Positions 34,294-42,995 of a DNA stretch of 64,000 nt are shown piece by piece. A model generated the notes under the pieces. It saw only the letters and a list, made by a program, of their open reading frames with translations. It was not told the DNA's origin and did not search any database. A program made the translations under genes and the position numbers. This DNA is from Cytophagales bacterium (lineage in GTDB: Bacteria > Bacteroidota > Bacteroidia > Cytophagales > 172606-1), in contig JAUJMU010000013.1 of the NCBI GenBank assembly GCA_030446715.1, positions 1 to 64,000 of the forward strand. The letters run 5' to 3'. The stretch's first letter is position 1. The number at the start of each line of letters is the position of its first letter.

Positions 34294-34635
34294 CTAACCT
34301 ACGAATAAATTATCCAGCAGAGATCCCGTAAGGGCCATTACAATAGCCAGTACCAATGCCGGCCAGAAACCCTTTACTTCGAACCCCCGGAAAAGTTTAT
34401 CCGCCAGTTTGATGATAACTGCCGTTACCAGCAGCCGGACAATAAAGCTGATCAGCCCCAGCGTGACCACGTTCAGAATCAGCTTGAGCAGAAGGCCGAT
34501 AGTCGCATTGAGCAATCCGATTACAATAGCAACCATAATGGCTACTCCATAGTTACGGATGTGAATCTGAGGCATTATATACGCCACCACAAAGATGATG
34601 GCCGCGTTGATCAATAAGTGAATGATAAAGTCCAT
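34294..34635 (-). CDS. phage holin family 4 (four-TM) membrane protein
   Basis: A 113-residue integral membrane protein with four hydrophobic helices (IIHLLINAAIIFVVAYIM, YGVAIMVAIVIGLLNATIG, VVTLGLISFIVRLLVTAVII, FWPALVLAIVMALTGSLL). This matches the 'phage holin family, superfamily IV' proteins, which in Bacteroidota are ordinary chromosomal proteins of unknown role, not phage lysis proteins. No phage genes are nearby. Confidence 0.8.
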   Translation of the reverse strand: MDFIIHLLINAAIIFVVAYIMPQIHIRNYGVAIMVAIVIGLLNATIGLLLKLILNVVTLGLISFIVRLLVTAVIIKLADKLFRGFEVKGFWPALVLAIVMALTGSLLDNLFVG

Positions 34636-34799
34636 ACAGAGAGAAAATTGTTTATAGAATAGCTTCTACGAAGCGACCGGCAAAGGGTTCCCCCGACCGG
34701 ATGAAGGCTTTTTTTAGTGAATCCAAGCCCACGCCTCCGGCATTCCGGAAAGTGCCCGCAACCGTACAAGACCATTTTCCTGAAAACAGGATACCCCAT

Positions 34800-35648
34800 T
34801 CAAAGTCTTGTTATCCGACGGCTCATTTCCCATAACTCTTTGGCAAAGTAGTCACTTCGGGCGTCGGCATTGGGAGTTTTGGGCTTTTTCCTGTCGAAAT
34901 ATAAGCCGGTTTTTCCGTTCACTTCTGGTGATGAAGCCAGAAAGACCGTTGTCTCGGCCCCCTGCTCAGCCGTAAGCATCAAGGGGCGGGCCAGCCCGAA
35001 AAGCAGGGCAAACACACCGTTGTTGTCCGCACCGAAACTGGTCTTGACCGCACCCGGATGCAGACTGTTGGAGGTGATGCCGCCGGCACTCACCTGCCTG
35101 GCCAGTTCACTGGCAAAGAGGATATTGGCAAGCTTGGAGTTGCCATATGCCCGGATCGGACTGAATTTTTTGGGTGCCACCAGATCATCCAGATCAAACC
35201 GGGCAAACCGGTGGGCTTCCGAAGACACCGAAACAACCCGTGGTTCCCGGCCTTTGCGGAGCAGGCCGAGCAGGAGATTGGTGAGCAGAAAGGGGCCAAG
35301 GTGATTGGTGGCAAAAGTTGTTTCCACGCCCTGCGGTGAGGCACTGTATTTACCGGCAATCAGGCCGGCGTTGTTGATCAGCACGTCCAGGTGGTCGTAC
35401 CGGCGGTTTACCTCCTCCGCAAGTTTCCGGACCGAAAGAAAATCCGAAAGGTCGCAGAGCAGCAGATCCACCTTTTTGGTCCGGCTGGCAGCCATGATCT
35501 CCTGCCGGGCCTGTTCCCCTTTTTGCCCGTTGCGGCAAACCATGATTATGTCCATTCCCTGCCGGGCCAGTTCGCGGGCGGTCACCTGACCGATACCGGA
35601 ATTTGCGCCGGTGATCAGGCAGAGGCGGTTGGAGGAGGCGGTATTCAT
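34800..35648 (-). CDS. short-chain dehydrogenase/reductase (retinol dehydrogenase-like)
   Basis: A 282-residue SDR. The cofactor motif is LITGANSGIGQVTAREL; DLLLCDLSDF and LINNAGLIAG follow; the active site is YGNSKLAN with Ser in VVSVSSEAH. The Arg in MVCRNGQKG next to the second beta strand suggests NADP(H) preference. The form is closest to the retinol dehydrogenase/WWOX-like classical SDRs, which reduce or oxidise varied alcohols and ketones. The substrate is unknown. It stands alone between the holin-like gene and the divergent comEC. Confidence 0.88.
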   Translation of the reverse strand: MNTASSNRLCLITGANSGIGQVTARELARQGMDIIMVCRNGQKGEQARQEIMAASRTKKVDLLLCDLSDFLSVRKLAEEVNRRYDHLDVLINNAGLIAGKYSASPQGVETTFATNHLGPFLLTNLLLGLLRKGREPRVVSVSSEAHRFARFDLDDLVAPKKFSPIRAYGNSKLANILFASELARQVSAGGITSNSLHPGAVKTSFGADNNGVFALLFGLARPLMLTAEQGAETTVFLASSPEVNGKTGLYFDRKKPKTPNADARSDYFAKELWEMSRRITRL

Positions 35649-35760
35649 AGGCAGCGTGTTAAATTTTTAAGGTAAAAACTGGGTTGGGTAGGGTTTTCTT
35701 TATTTAACTCCGGATTCAGGGTTTGGTTATCATTAGTTTCGGAAGCAAAAACTACCTTGA

Positions 35761-37932
35761 ATGGCTCTGACTACCCACCGGACCGCTTTCGCGGATAAAT
35801 TTTTCAAAACCACCTGGTACCCGGACGCACCGATTGGCTGGGCGCCCTACGTATTTGTCCGGCTGTTAGTGTACCTGGCTGCCGGCATCGGCTGGGCACT
35901 GTGCAGGTTACCCTTCGATCCGGCGTTTGCGTGGTGGTGCCTGATTGATTTTATCGTCATTTACCTGATCCTGTGGTGCGTGCGATTTTTTTCCGGAGCC
36001 GGATTAAGGTTCATGCTGCCCCTGGGACTGCTGGCAGCGGGCATTGTGGCAGTGTCGGGTGCTCTGCTTGTGCATAGCCATACCGCTACCAACGCGCCTG
36101 GGCACCTGATCCATACCAACGGGCCGGTGGGGTATTTTACCGGCACCCTTACTTCTGAAGTGCAGGACCGCCCGGGCAATTACAAAGCCGAACTGGAAGT
36201 CAGCCGCATCCGGACGGGGAATACCTGGCAGCCTGCTGCCGGCAAAGTGCTTGTTTATCTGGCAAAACCAGCTCCGCGTCCGGCCTATGGCGATGTACTG
36301 CTGATCAAAGGGGCTCCGCGGCGGGTACCGGCTCCCGCCAATCCGGGAGAGTTCGACTACCGCAGCTACCTCGCCATTGGTCAGGTTTACCACCAGTGCT
36401 TTGCCCGGGAGGGCCGGTTCCGGGTGCTCCGGCGGGAGGTGCCCAACCCCCTATACGCTGCTTCCGTTCGGGTGCGGCAGTGGGCCGATGGGGTGCTGCG
36501 GCAGTTTGTGCCCGGCAAACAGGAATACGCCATTGCCACCGGGCTCGTGCTGGGCATCCGCGATGTGCTGGACGAAGATTTGAAAACTGCCTACGCCAGT
36601 GCCGGTGCCATGCACGTACTGGCGGTTTCAGGTGCTCACGTGGTGATTGTTTTTATGGTCATTCAGTTTTTGCTGGGCAGGCTGAAAAATGTACGGTACG
36701 GAAATTTTCTTTTTGCGGTTATTTCGCTGGGGCTGCTCTGGTTCTATGCCTTCGTCACGGGTCTCTCCTCCTCCGTGCTCCGGGCCGTGGTGATGTTTTC
36801 GTTCGTCATCGTTGCTGAGGTTTTCAGGCGGGACAAAAGCACCTACAATTTTATTGCGGCTTCGGCCTTTTTCCTGCTCCTCTGGAACCCACATCTGGTC
36901 CTCGATGTCGGATTTCAGCTTTCGTACGCCGCAATTCTGGGCATTGTATACCTGCAACCCAGATTTTACCGGGGTTTTGAATTCAACAACTGGCTGGTGG
37001 ATAAAGTGTGGGGCATGAGTACCACCTGCCTCGCCGCGCAGATCGCCGTTGCGCCGTTCAGTCTGTTTTACTTTCACCAGTTCCCGGTGTACTTCCTGCT
37101 TGCCAATCCGGCGGTGATCCTGTTGTCATCCATGATCCTGTACGGCGGCATGGTGCTGCTGGTCCTTTCGGCGGTGCCTCATGTGGCTGTCCTGGCCGGA
37201 TGGGTACTTTATTCCTTTATCTGGTTGCTCAACCAGATTGCGTTCCTCACCGAAAAATTACCTTATGCCATCATCAGTGGTTTCGCCCTTACCCGTTACG
37301 AACTTGTCCTGATGTGCTTCCTGCTGATTTCTATTCTCCTGTTCCTGCACTACAACAAGCTGTGGCAACTGGGGGTGGCGGCTGCCGCATTGGCCCTGCT
37401 GGTGGTGAGCAATACCGCAGCAGAGAGCCGGCAGCAGACCCAGACACGCATGGCCATTTATGCCATCAACGGCTATTCGACCTGCGATCTGATTGAAGGC
37501 AATACGCACCTGCTGGTAGCTGATCCGGCGCTGCTGGCGAACAGCAACAAGATAAAATTTCACCTGATCAACGACTGGTGCCAACGCGGCGTCAGTGACC
37601 ATACCTACGCCAGCTTTTCCGGAATCACACCGTCCGCCGGGCAGGCTTGGCGAAGCGGGAAAGACTTTTCCTTGCTGTGCTGGAGAGGAAAAAAGTTTAT
37701 TTTCCTTCACCAGCGGGTTTCGGAACAAGTACTCCGGCGGCTGGAGGCCGATTACCTGGTGGTGCAGCGCAACGCTCTGTGGAATCCGGAGGAACTCGCC
37801 GGCAAAGTCGGTCAGATCATTATTGATTCGTCTAACAAGTATCACCGCGGCCTGAAATTGAGGGATAAAGCACTGGCCGCCGGGATTCCCTGCCACTGGG
37901 CCGCTGAAGACGGTGCGTGGTTGTGGGAATAG
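35761..37932 (+). CDS. comEC: ComEC/Rec2 family DNA-uptake channel protein
   Basis: A 723-residue inner-membrane protein. After N-terminal helices there is a soluble OB-like (DUF4131) domain (residues ~100-220, GYFTGTLTSEVQD, PAPANPGEFDYRSYLA). The competence domain follows: AIATGLVLGIRDVLDEDL, HVLAVSGAHVVIV, VTGLSSSVLRAVVMFS, LDVGFQLSYAAILGI, with about ten membrane helices. The C-terminal ~170 residues lack the zinc-binding HxHxDH of the metallo-beta-lactamase domain found in many ComEC proteins, as is usual for the short Bacteroidota type. The family transports single-stranded DNA into the cytoplasm. No other competence genes are in the window. Confidence 0.88.
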   Translation: MALTTHRTAFADKFFKTTWYPDAPIGWAPYVFVRLLVYLAAGIGWALCRLPFDPAFAWWCLIDFIVIYLILWCVRFFSGAGLRFMLPLGLLAAGIVAVSGALLVHSHTATNAPGHLIHTNGPVGYFTGTLTSEVQDRPGNYKAELEVSRIRTGNTWQPAAGKVLVYLAKPAPRPAYGDVLLIKGAPRRVPAPANPGEFDYRSYLAIGQVYHQCFAREGRFRVLRREVPNPLYAASVRVRQWADGVLRQFVPGKQEYAIATGLVLGIRDVLDEDLKTAYASAGAMHVLAVSGAHVVIVFMVIQFLLGRLKNVRYGNFLFAVISLGLLWFYAFVTGLSSSVLRAVVMFSFVIVAEVFRRDKSTYNFIAASAFFLLLWNPHLVLDVGFQLSYAAILGIVYLQPRFYRGFEFNNWLVDKVWGMSTTCLAAQIAVAPFSLFYFHQFPVYFLLANPAVILLSSMILYGGMVLLVLSAVPHVAVLAGWVLYSFIWLLNQIAFLTEKLPYAIISGFALTRYELVLMCFLLISILLFLHYNKLWQLGVAAAALALLVVSNTAAESRQQTQTRMAIYAINGYSTCDLIEGNTHLLVADPALLANSNKIKFHLINDWCQRGVSDHTYASFSGITPSAGQAWRSGKDFSLLCWRGKKFIFLHQRVSEQVLRRLEADYLVVQRNALWNPEELAGKVGQIIIDSSNKYHRGLKLRDKALAAGIPCHWAAEDGAWLWE

Positions 37933-37939
37933 TCGCTAG

Positions 37940-37959
37940 AGACGCAATGCATTGCGTCT
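37940..37959. repeat. palindrome AGACGCAATGCATTGCGTCT, copy 1
   Basis: A perfect 20-base palindrome just after comEC. With its flanks (27 bases, through GTCTGTACC) it is repeated in inverted orientation at 38924, on the other side of the enoyl-CoA hydratase gene. Short tandem TATTTGC repeats follow at about 37990-38025. Confidence 0.75.
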
Positions 37960-38044
37960 GTACCAATTCGCAAGGGATAGCCAGGATGGTTTATCTGCTA
38001 TCCGCTATTTGCTATTTGCTATTTGTTAAGTGATATTTGGCAGC

Positions 38045-38818
38045 ATGGACTCACTCCTTTACCAAGCCACCGACCGGGTCGCCTGGCTGACGCTCAACCG
38101 CCCCGATAAGCGAAATGCACTGGACGCCCATCTGGTGGCAGAACTAAAGGAAGCCTTTCACCAGGCTGGTCTGGACCCTGACATTAAGGTAGTTGTGCTG
38201 AAGGCAAACGGAAAGGCCTTCTGTGCCGGCGCCGACCTGGAAACCCTTCAGCAACTCCGGCAAAACAGCTACCAGGAGAATCTGGCCGATTCTGAAAGTC
38301 TTGCCGGACTATTTGAGCAAATTTATACCTTTCCCAAGCCGGTCATTGCCCAGATTCAGGGCCACGCCCTTGCCGGTGGTTGCGGCCTTGCGGCCATCTG
38401 CGATTTTTCGTTTGCAGTACCCGCTGCCAGGTTTGGCTACACGGAAGTGAAAATCGGTTTTGTGCCCGCCATTGTCAGCGCCTTTCTGGTACGCAAAGTG
38501 GGAGAAGGCCGGGCCCGCCAACTGCTGCTTACCGGGGAAATCATTACGGCCGCGGAAGCCCGGAATCTCGGGTTGATCAACTATGTGGTGGAAGAACCTG
38601 AACTGAAGAGCAGGGTTACTGCATTTGCCCGGCAACTCTGCTCCGACACGTCGGGCCAGTCAATAGCCGCCACCAAAAAGCTGCTCTCGCAGCTTGCCGG
38701 CATGAGCCTCTCCCATAGCCTGCAACTCGCCGCTGAAGTCAATGCCCGTGCCCGTTCCACCGATGACTGCCACCGCGGCATCACTGCGTTTCTCAATAAG
38801 CAGGATCTGAAGTGGTAG
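38045..38818 (+). CDS. enoyl-CoA hydratase/isomerase family protein
   Basis: A 257-residue crotonase-fold enzyme from the ATG at 38045 (MDSLLYQATDRVAWLTLNRP). The CoA-binding and oxyanion segments are KAFCAGADLETLQQL and IQGHALAGGCGLAAICDF. FGYTEVKIGFVPAIVS carries the Glu that serves as a catalytic residue in hydratases. The reaction is hydration of an enoyl-CoA, or possibly methylglutaconyl-CoA in leucine breakdown; the sequence alone does not decide. No other beta-oxidation genes are adjacent. The gene is flanked by inverted copies of a 20-base palindrome. Confidence 0.87.
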   Translation: MDSLLYQATDRVAWLTLNRPDKRNALDAHLVAELKEAFHQAGLDPDIKVVVLKANGKAFCAGADLETLQQLRQNSYQENLADSESLAGLFEQIYTFPKPVIAQIQGHALAGGCGLAAICDFSFAVPAARFGYTEVKIGFVPAIVSAFLVRKVGEGRARQLLLTGEIITAAEARNLGLINYVVEEPELKSRVTAFARQLCSDTSGQSIAATKKLLSQLAGMSLSHSLQLAAEVNARARSTDDCHRGITAFLNKQDLKW

Positions 38819-38923
38819 GTAATAGTCATAAGTCCGGAGTCGGGAGTCGTAAGGGACAGGGTCGGGAGTGGGCAGTGGGCAGTAGCTGCCCGAAATGTTT
38901 ACTTCCGCCACTTACTCCGGTAC

Positions 38924-38943
38924 AGACGCAATGCATTGCGTCT
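38924..38943. repeat. palindrome AGACGCAATGCATTGCGTCT, copy 2
   Basis: An exact second copy, in inverted orientation relative to 37940 when the flanking GGTAC and CTCT are included. It lies just downstream of the last codons of the convergent phosphatase gene. Confidence 0.75.
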
Positions 38944-38962
38944 CTGCTTACGACTGGCGACT

Positions 38963-40123
38963 TTAATCTTCTATCAGCTGCTCAATATCCGACGGGGCTT
39001 CTTCGTCGTGGCGCTTGTCGGCGCGGATGTCCGGAAGGGCATCCGGATCAATCAGGCCCAGGCCAACGGCATGTTCGGCTGCTTCTACCGTGTCTTCTAC
39101 CAGCAGGAGCGGCACATTCAATGCTTTTGCTTCTTTGGCCAGCCGCAGCACCTGCTGGCGGCGTCTTTGCCTGGTCACCTCCCGGATGTATATAGCCCTG
39201 ATGCGGGTCGGGTAATCCTTCAGCACCTGCAGGTAAATTTCCGGGTCGTGCTGGCCGCTGTCGCCGATCAGTACGAAGGGCAAGCCGGAGCAGACGCGCA
39301 TGATGTGCTCAATCTGGATGGTCTTGTGGCCGGCATGAGTGCCCGACAAAACCTTATCCTCATCAATTCCAATGTCGCGGAGCATGAAGGGGCCTTTCGG
39401 AATGCCCTGCACGGCGCAAAAGTCAGTCAGCAGGTCGTACAGGTTCCACGGGCTGCTGGAAACGTAAAATACCGGGTTAAACAAAGTACTCTCCGGGCCA
39501 CTCTGCAAGGCCCGGTAAAAAGCCGATACTCCCGCAAACGGCAGGCGGGTGCGGGCATTGTTAAGAAAGGCCAGCCGTGCCATCCGCAGCAGATTGGTCA
39601 CACCTGACACCAATATTGTGTCATCTACATCGGAAATCACGCCAAACCGGCTCGATGCCGGCGGCACCAGAATGTGTCCGGCGGCTGAGAGATTCAACTG
39701 CTCTGCCACAAAGGGTTCGATCAGCTTGACTTCAGCCTTGTGCCAGGCACGGGTACCGGGCAATGGGGCCGTAACGGGCAACCGGAATTCAAAATACCCT
39801 TCCCGGTCAGTGGTGACAATCTGAACGTTTTCTCCCAGCAGCATCTGCACCTGAATGCCCGGCACCTCCTGGCTATTGAACCGCTGATACATGGAAAGCA
39901 TATTCCGCCAGACCGAATCTTTGTCGGTAGGCTCAGGAATATATTTGTCCTCCAGCACCCGGCCTCTTAAGTAGACTTCACTGGCATTGCCAAAGCCCCG
40001 GTACGGGACAATCTGCAAAGGACGCAGCCGCCCTGTTCTGCGGCGGTACTGCATCAGAAGCTGATCAAAATAATCATCCGTATTGCTGGCCAGTTTTCCG
40101 ACTACTCTTTTCCAGTGTGCCAT
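38963..40123 (-). CDS. App1-family phosphatidate phosphatase-like protein
   Basis: A 386-residue HAD-superfamily protein of the App1 (DUF2183) type. The catalytic DxDxT motif is SDVDDTILVSG (about residue 187). SSSPWNLYDLL, GPFMLRDIG and the Lys in GHKTIQIEHI follow, then FVLIGDSGQHDPEIY. An N-terminal ~150-residue beta-rich region (PYRGFGNASEVYLRGRVL) is typical of the family. In yeast, App1 dephosphorylates phosphatidic acid. Bacterial substrates are not established. There is no signal peptide. The gene is intact and transcribed alone. Confidence 0.85.
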   Translation of the reverse strand: MAHWKRVVGKLASNTDDYFDQLLMQYRRRTGRLRPLQIVPYRGFGNASEVYLRGRVLEDKYIPEPTDKDSVWRNMLSMYQRFNSQEVPGIQVQMLLGENVQIVTTDREGYFEFRLPVTAPLPGTRAWHKAEVKLIEPFVAEQLNLSAAGHILVPPASSRFGVISDVDDTILVSGVTNLLRMARLAFLNNARTRLPFAGVSAFYRALQSGPESTLFNPVFYVSSSPWNLYDLLTDFCAVQGIPKGPFMLRDIGIDEDKVLSGTHAGHKTIQIEHIMRVCSGLPFVLIGDSGQHDPEIYLQVLKDYPTRIRAIYIREVTRQRRRQQVLRLAKEAKALNVPLLLVEDTVEAAEHAVGLGLIDPDALPDIRADKRHDEEAPSDIEQLIED

Positions 40124-40269
40124 ATCTTTTCCTCTGAAGGGATTCTGCTGTTGCTAAGATATATTACGAAAAAGTAAAAAATACTACGCAGGAGGGGTGT
40201 CCTTTTCTTAAAAACATTCAGGGAAGCTTTTTCGCCATTACTTAGTGGCACCTTTTAGCCCAAAAGCCA

Positions 40270-40818
40270 ATGCGCAAAAAAAATATACCTGTTTACCTGC
40301 TGGGCCTGTTGCTGCTGCTGCTGACGGCAACATCCTGCGGAAAAAAAGAGAAGCAAAAGCCAGAAATCGCCAATGAAGCAGAGGCAGAGGATGCCGCCGA
40401 TGTTACAGAAGACTTTTTCGAGGCACTGGAAGACCAGGACTTTGAAAGAGCCGAACAATTAGTTACTCCCGAAACCCGGCCCGTGTTGGAAATAGTCATG
40501 AACGACGCCCGTCAACAGGAAAGGCAGCAGGATGAGAAGCCGGAAATCAAAGTGGTAATTCTGGAAAAAAAGCCTCTGCCCGGGCGGGTAAACCTGAAAG
40601 TACAGATCACGGTCGGAAAGAAGGTACGGAAAGAAACACTTAAGCTGGTACCGGTAGACGGCGACTGGCGGATTGTATTGCCCCGCACACAGATTGCCCT
40701 TGTGAGGCTGGTGGTTTTATACGAACCAATCCGAATCGTACTGGTGGAGGGAAAGGGTAAAAAACACAGGCACCATCCGCGGGGCCATGCCTATGGCCAC
40801 CGGAAGCATGACGATTAG
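40270..40818 (+). CDS. lipoprotein with NTF2-like region and His-rich tail
   Basis: A 182-residue lipoprotein (LLLLTATSCGKK, Cys23). After an acidic linker, DAADVTEDFFEALEDQDFERAEQLVTP reads like the first helices of a DUF4878/NTF2-like domain, and DGDWRIVLP like its last strand. The final 20 residues are strongly basic and carry six histidines (KKHRHHPRGHAYGHRKHDD), which could bind metal or simply be a charged tail. The function is unknown. It is divergent from the App1 gene. Confidence 0.65.
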   Translation: MRKKNIPVYLLGLLLLLLTATSCGKKEKQKPEIANEAEAEDAADVTEDFFEALEDQDFERAEQLVTPETRPVLEIVMNDARQQERQQDEKPEIKVVILEKKPLPGRVNLKVQITVGKKVRKETLKLVPVDGDWRIVLPRTQIALVRLVVLYEPIRIVLVEGKGKKHRHHPRGHAYGHRKHDD

Positions 40819-41179
40819 TAGTTTGTAAAGGCAAATTTTGAATTATGAATGACCGGAGCCTGGTAACGCTTTGGGTAAGGCGTTCGCTTTGAATTATCCC
40901 ATAAGCAGATTCCGGTAATCAAGGTGATCCGGTACCGGTAAATGACTGGTACGGACTCAGGAAGTTCATTTTGGCCGAAAGGCACCAGGTGATTCCTCCT
41001 AATAGCCAATGAAAAATACTATTCTGTTTTAAAACAATAAATTCACCCTAAACCCAAATTGTATCAACAAAAGCTGCTTAAATAAGAAATAGAATGATGC
41101 CCATTGCCTTTAGTGACATTGAATGCCTCCGAAGATGAAATTTGCCAAATAATCAGATCAACTTCAAAAGAACAAGACT
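40819..41179. other. intergenic region, no supported gene
   Basis: This 361-base gap becomes A/T-rich towards the downstream secreted protein gene. No terminator, RNA gene or credible ORF was recognised. Confidence 0.4.
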
Positions 41180-41503
41180 ATGAAATCCCTTATCACTGCT
41201 TTACTGATTGCCGCCTCCCTGCAGGCAAATGCTACCGAAAAACCTGCCACCGTTAATCCTATGGCGGTTGGCATGTACCAGCTTGCGCAGGGCAATGCCA
41301 TTCAGGTTTTTGTTACCAATAACAATGACGAAAAAGTAACCGTACAGATCAAAGACGTGAACGGCAATGTAGTTTTCACCGATGTGGTAAGAAACTACAA
41401 CAAGTTTGGCCGTAAATACGTACTTTCTTCCCTTCGCAAAGGCGATTACACCATCGAAATCAGCAATACCAGCACAGTCGTAACTCAGAATATTTCAATC
41501 TGA
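41180..41503 (+). CDS. small secreted protein with Ig-like fold
   Basis: A 107-residue exported protein. The signal peptide is MKSLITALLIAASLQANA. The mature part (MYQLAQGNAIQVFVTNN, VTVQIKDVNGNVVFTDVV, KYVLSSLRKGDYTIEIS) has the alternating-strand pattern of a single Ig-like beta sandwich, similar to the C-terminal modules used for sorting or to DUF3244-type proteins. A T9SS sorting function is not indicated, as there is no upstream domain. The function is unknown. It is followed by a strong terminator, so it is a monocistronic unit. Confidence 0.75.
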   Translation: MKSLITALLIAASLQANATEKPATVNPMAVGMYQLAQGNAIQVFVTNNNDEKVTVQIKDVNGNVVFTDVVRNYNKFGRKYVLSSLRKGDYTIEISNTSTVVTQNISI

Positions 41504-41532
41504 TATTTATTCTCTTTGTCCTTTACGGCCAG

Positions 41533-41562
41533 ATAGCAGACCTCCGGGTCTGCTATTTTTTT
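41533..41562 (+). terminator. intrinsic terminator of the small secreted protein gene
   Basis: ATAGCAGACC (41533-41542) pairs with GGTCTGCTAT (41547-41556) around a four-base loop and is followed by seven T. Confidence 0.88.
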
Positions 41563-41619
41563 GGAGGTTCCCGGAGACTTGCGGGAATGATATGGCAAAA
41601 GTTTATTGGCTGTGGTACC

Positions 41620-41823
41620 AAACCCGCAAGGTTTTGGAAACCTTGCGGGTTTCAGAATAAACGTTACTACAAATGGGGTATTTCTGCTATATAAACAGAA
41701 CTTTTACTGGTCCAGGCGTCCGCACCTGATCCGGTAAAAGTTCTGTAAAAGGCTTTCTGACTCCCGGAAAACGAGGTTGCCCGGCCAACTTTGTCAGCCC
41801 GGCCTCACCAGAGGGGCCGGGCT
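41620..41823. repeat. cluster of three palindromic repeats
   Basis: Three hairpins lie in a row. AAACCCGCAAGGTTT and its complement (41620-41634, 41638-41652) have a three-base loop. ACAGAACTTTTACTGG (41695-41710) pairs with 41731-41746 with one mismatch; its loop is a diverged copy of the dispersed palindrome GGTCCAGGCGT. AGCCCGGCC (41796-41804) pairs with GGCCGGGCT (41815-41823). None has a T run. The stretch is non-coding. Confidence 0.65.
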
Positions 41824-41858
41824 TCCGTTTATTCCCCTGCGTATTAAACCTGAGCCGT

Positions 41859-41884
41859 AATTGTGCGTATTAATACGCACAATT
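41859..41884. promoter_or_regulatory. 26-bp perfect palindrome upstream of a stress-type lipoprotein gene
   Basis: AATTGTGCGTATTAATACGCACAATT is completely self-complementary and ends 33 bases before the ATG at 41917. Symmetry of this type without a loop is typical of a binding site for a dimeric regulator. No regulator is known for it. Confidence 0.45.
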
Positions 41885-41916
41885 GATTCTTTTTAAACTA
41901 CTTAATGCCCAAAGCC

Positions 41917-42507
41917 ATGAAAACCAATAAGCGCAATACAATCACCTCATTCTTTCCCAAAGGTGCCGCAGTGGTGGTCTTGTCTGTCTGGTTTGCCGCT
42001 TGCGACAACCCCGGTAACCGTGAAACTGCCACTGAACGCGAACTGGAACAGGAATCCGCGGAAGTGCGGGACAACACCCGTGATGCGGCCAATGATCCGG
42101 AAAATTCAGTCAAATCAGCCGGCAAGGATCCCGAACGGGCAGGCGACCGTGTGGCCAAAGATCTGAAGCAGGCAGGTGACGGCGCTGACAAAGAAATCAG
42201 AGAAGAGAAAAGTGAGTTTATCGCCGGCACCCGCACTACCATGCGTGACCTTGACCGCCGGATTGAAGAACTGCGTGGGCGGATTAACCATGCCGGCGAC
42301 AACGCCAGATCCGGCATGCAAACAGAACTGAATGAACTGGAAAAAAATCGGGAAGGCCTTGACGTTCAACTGGATAAAGTTGAAAAGTCCTCAGAAAATG
42401 CCTGGCAGGACATCAAAGGGGGCTTGAAGGAAGCCGCCAATGATGCAGAAGAAGCCTTTGACCGGGCCGAAACTAAATTCAACCGCAACTACAACCAGAA
42501 AAATTAG
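41917..42507 (+). CDS. coiled-coil lipoprotein, unknown function
   Basis: A 196-residue lipoprotein from the ATG at 41917, with the lipobox WFAACDN (Cys at about residue 29). The rest is highly charged and almost entirely helical: an acidic/basic segment with repeated DP-x-x-A/S patterns (NDPENSVKSAGKDPERAGD), then a long coiled coil (MRDLDRRIEELRGRIN, ELNELEKNREGLDVQLD) and an LEA-like tail (DIKGGLKEAANDAEEAFDRA). Such proteins are often associated with envelope or desiccation stress, but that is inference. A 26-bp palindrome upstream may be its operator. Confidence 0.75.
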   Translation: MKTNKRNTITSFFPKGAAVVVLSVWFAACDNPGNRETATERELEQESAEVRDNTRDAANDPENSVKSAGKDPERAGDRVAKDLKQAGDGADKEIREEKSEFIAGTRTTMRDLDRRIEELRGRINHAGDNARSGMQTELNELEKNREGLDVQLDKVEKSSENAWQDIKGGLKEAANDAEEAFDRAETKFNRNYNQKN

Positions 42508-42605
42508 TAATCTGTCCTGATCTTATAACGAAGATGCCCGGGGCGCAACCCATTCGCGGGTTGAACCGTATTTGACTTACCTTACTTTCCTCTGGATCTG
42601 AACTT

Positions 42606-42974
42606 ATGGGAACAATAGCATATAATTATACCGGATTGGTAGATGCCCTCAACGATATGAAGGCCCGTGGATACGCCGGCGATTTCCGCATTATTGACTG
42701 CGAAGGGCCGGACGAAAGCAGTCCGTGCCGCCTGCAGTCTGATACTTCGGGTAAAATGTACAAAAACGACCAGTTGATCATCCGGGAGCATTACCGCTTT
42801 GAGGGTCCGTCCAACCCGGATGATATGTCCGTGGCCTACGGTATTGAATGCGAGGGAGGCGAAAAAGGCGTCCTCGTAGATGCCTATGGCACGTACTCCA
42901 GCCGCAGGGTAGCGGAGTTTCTCCGCGATATTCCGATTATCATGGACCCCGGCAAGGGTATTTCAAACGGATAA
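42606..42974 (+). CDS. small conserved protein (misnamed phosphoribosylpyrophosphate synthetase family)
   Basis: A 122-residue cytoplasmic protein. The pattern LVDALNDMKARGYAGDF at the N-terminus and HYRFEGPSNPDDMSVAYGI…KGVLVDAYG in the middle recalls a small Bacteroidota family that databases often label 'phosphoribosylpyrophosphate synthetase' although it lacks PRPP synthase motifs. The real function is unknown. It is a single gene with its own terminator. Confidence 0.7.
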   Translation: MGTIAYNYTGLVDALNDMKARGYAGDFRIIDCEGPDESSPCRLQSDTSGKMYKNDQLIIREHYRFEGPSNPDDMSVAYGIECEGGEKGVLVDAYGTYSSRRVAEFLRDIPIIMDPGKGISNG

Positions 42975-42995
42975 CGGAAGTAAAAACACTGCCAG

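Noticed and set aside
34294-34635. Prophage or lysis module suggested by the holin-family protein
   Set aside because: This four-TM family is a common chromosomal protein in Bacteroidota. No endolysin, capsid, integrase or tail gene is nearby.
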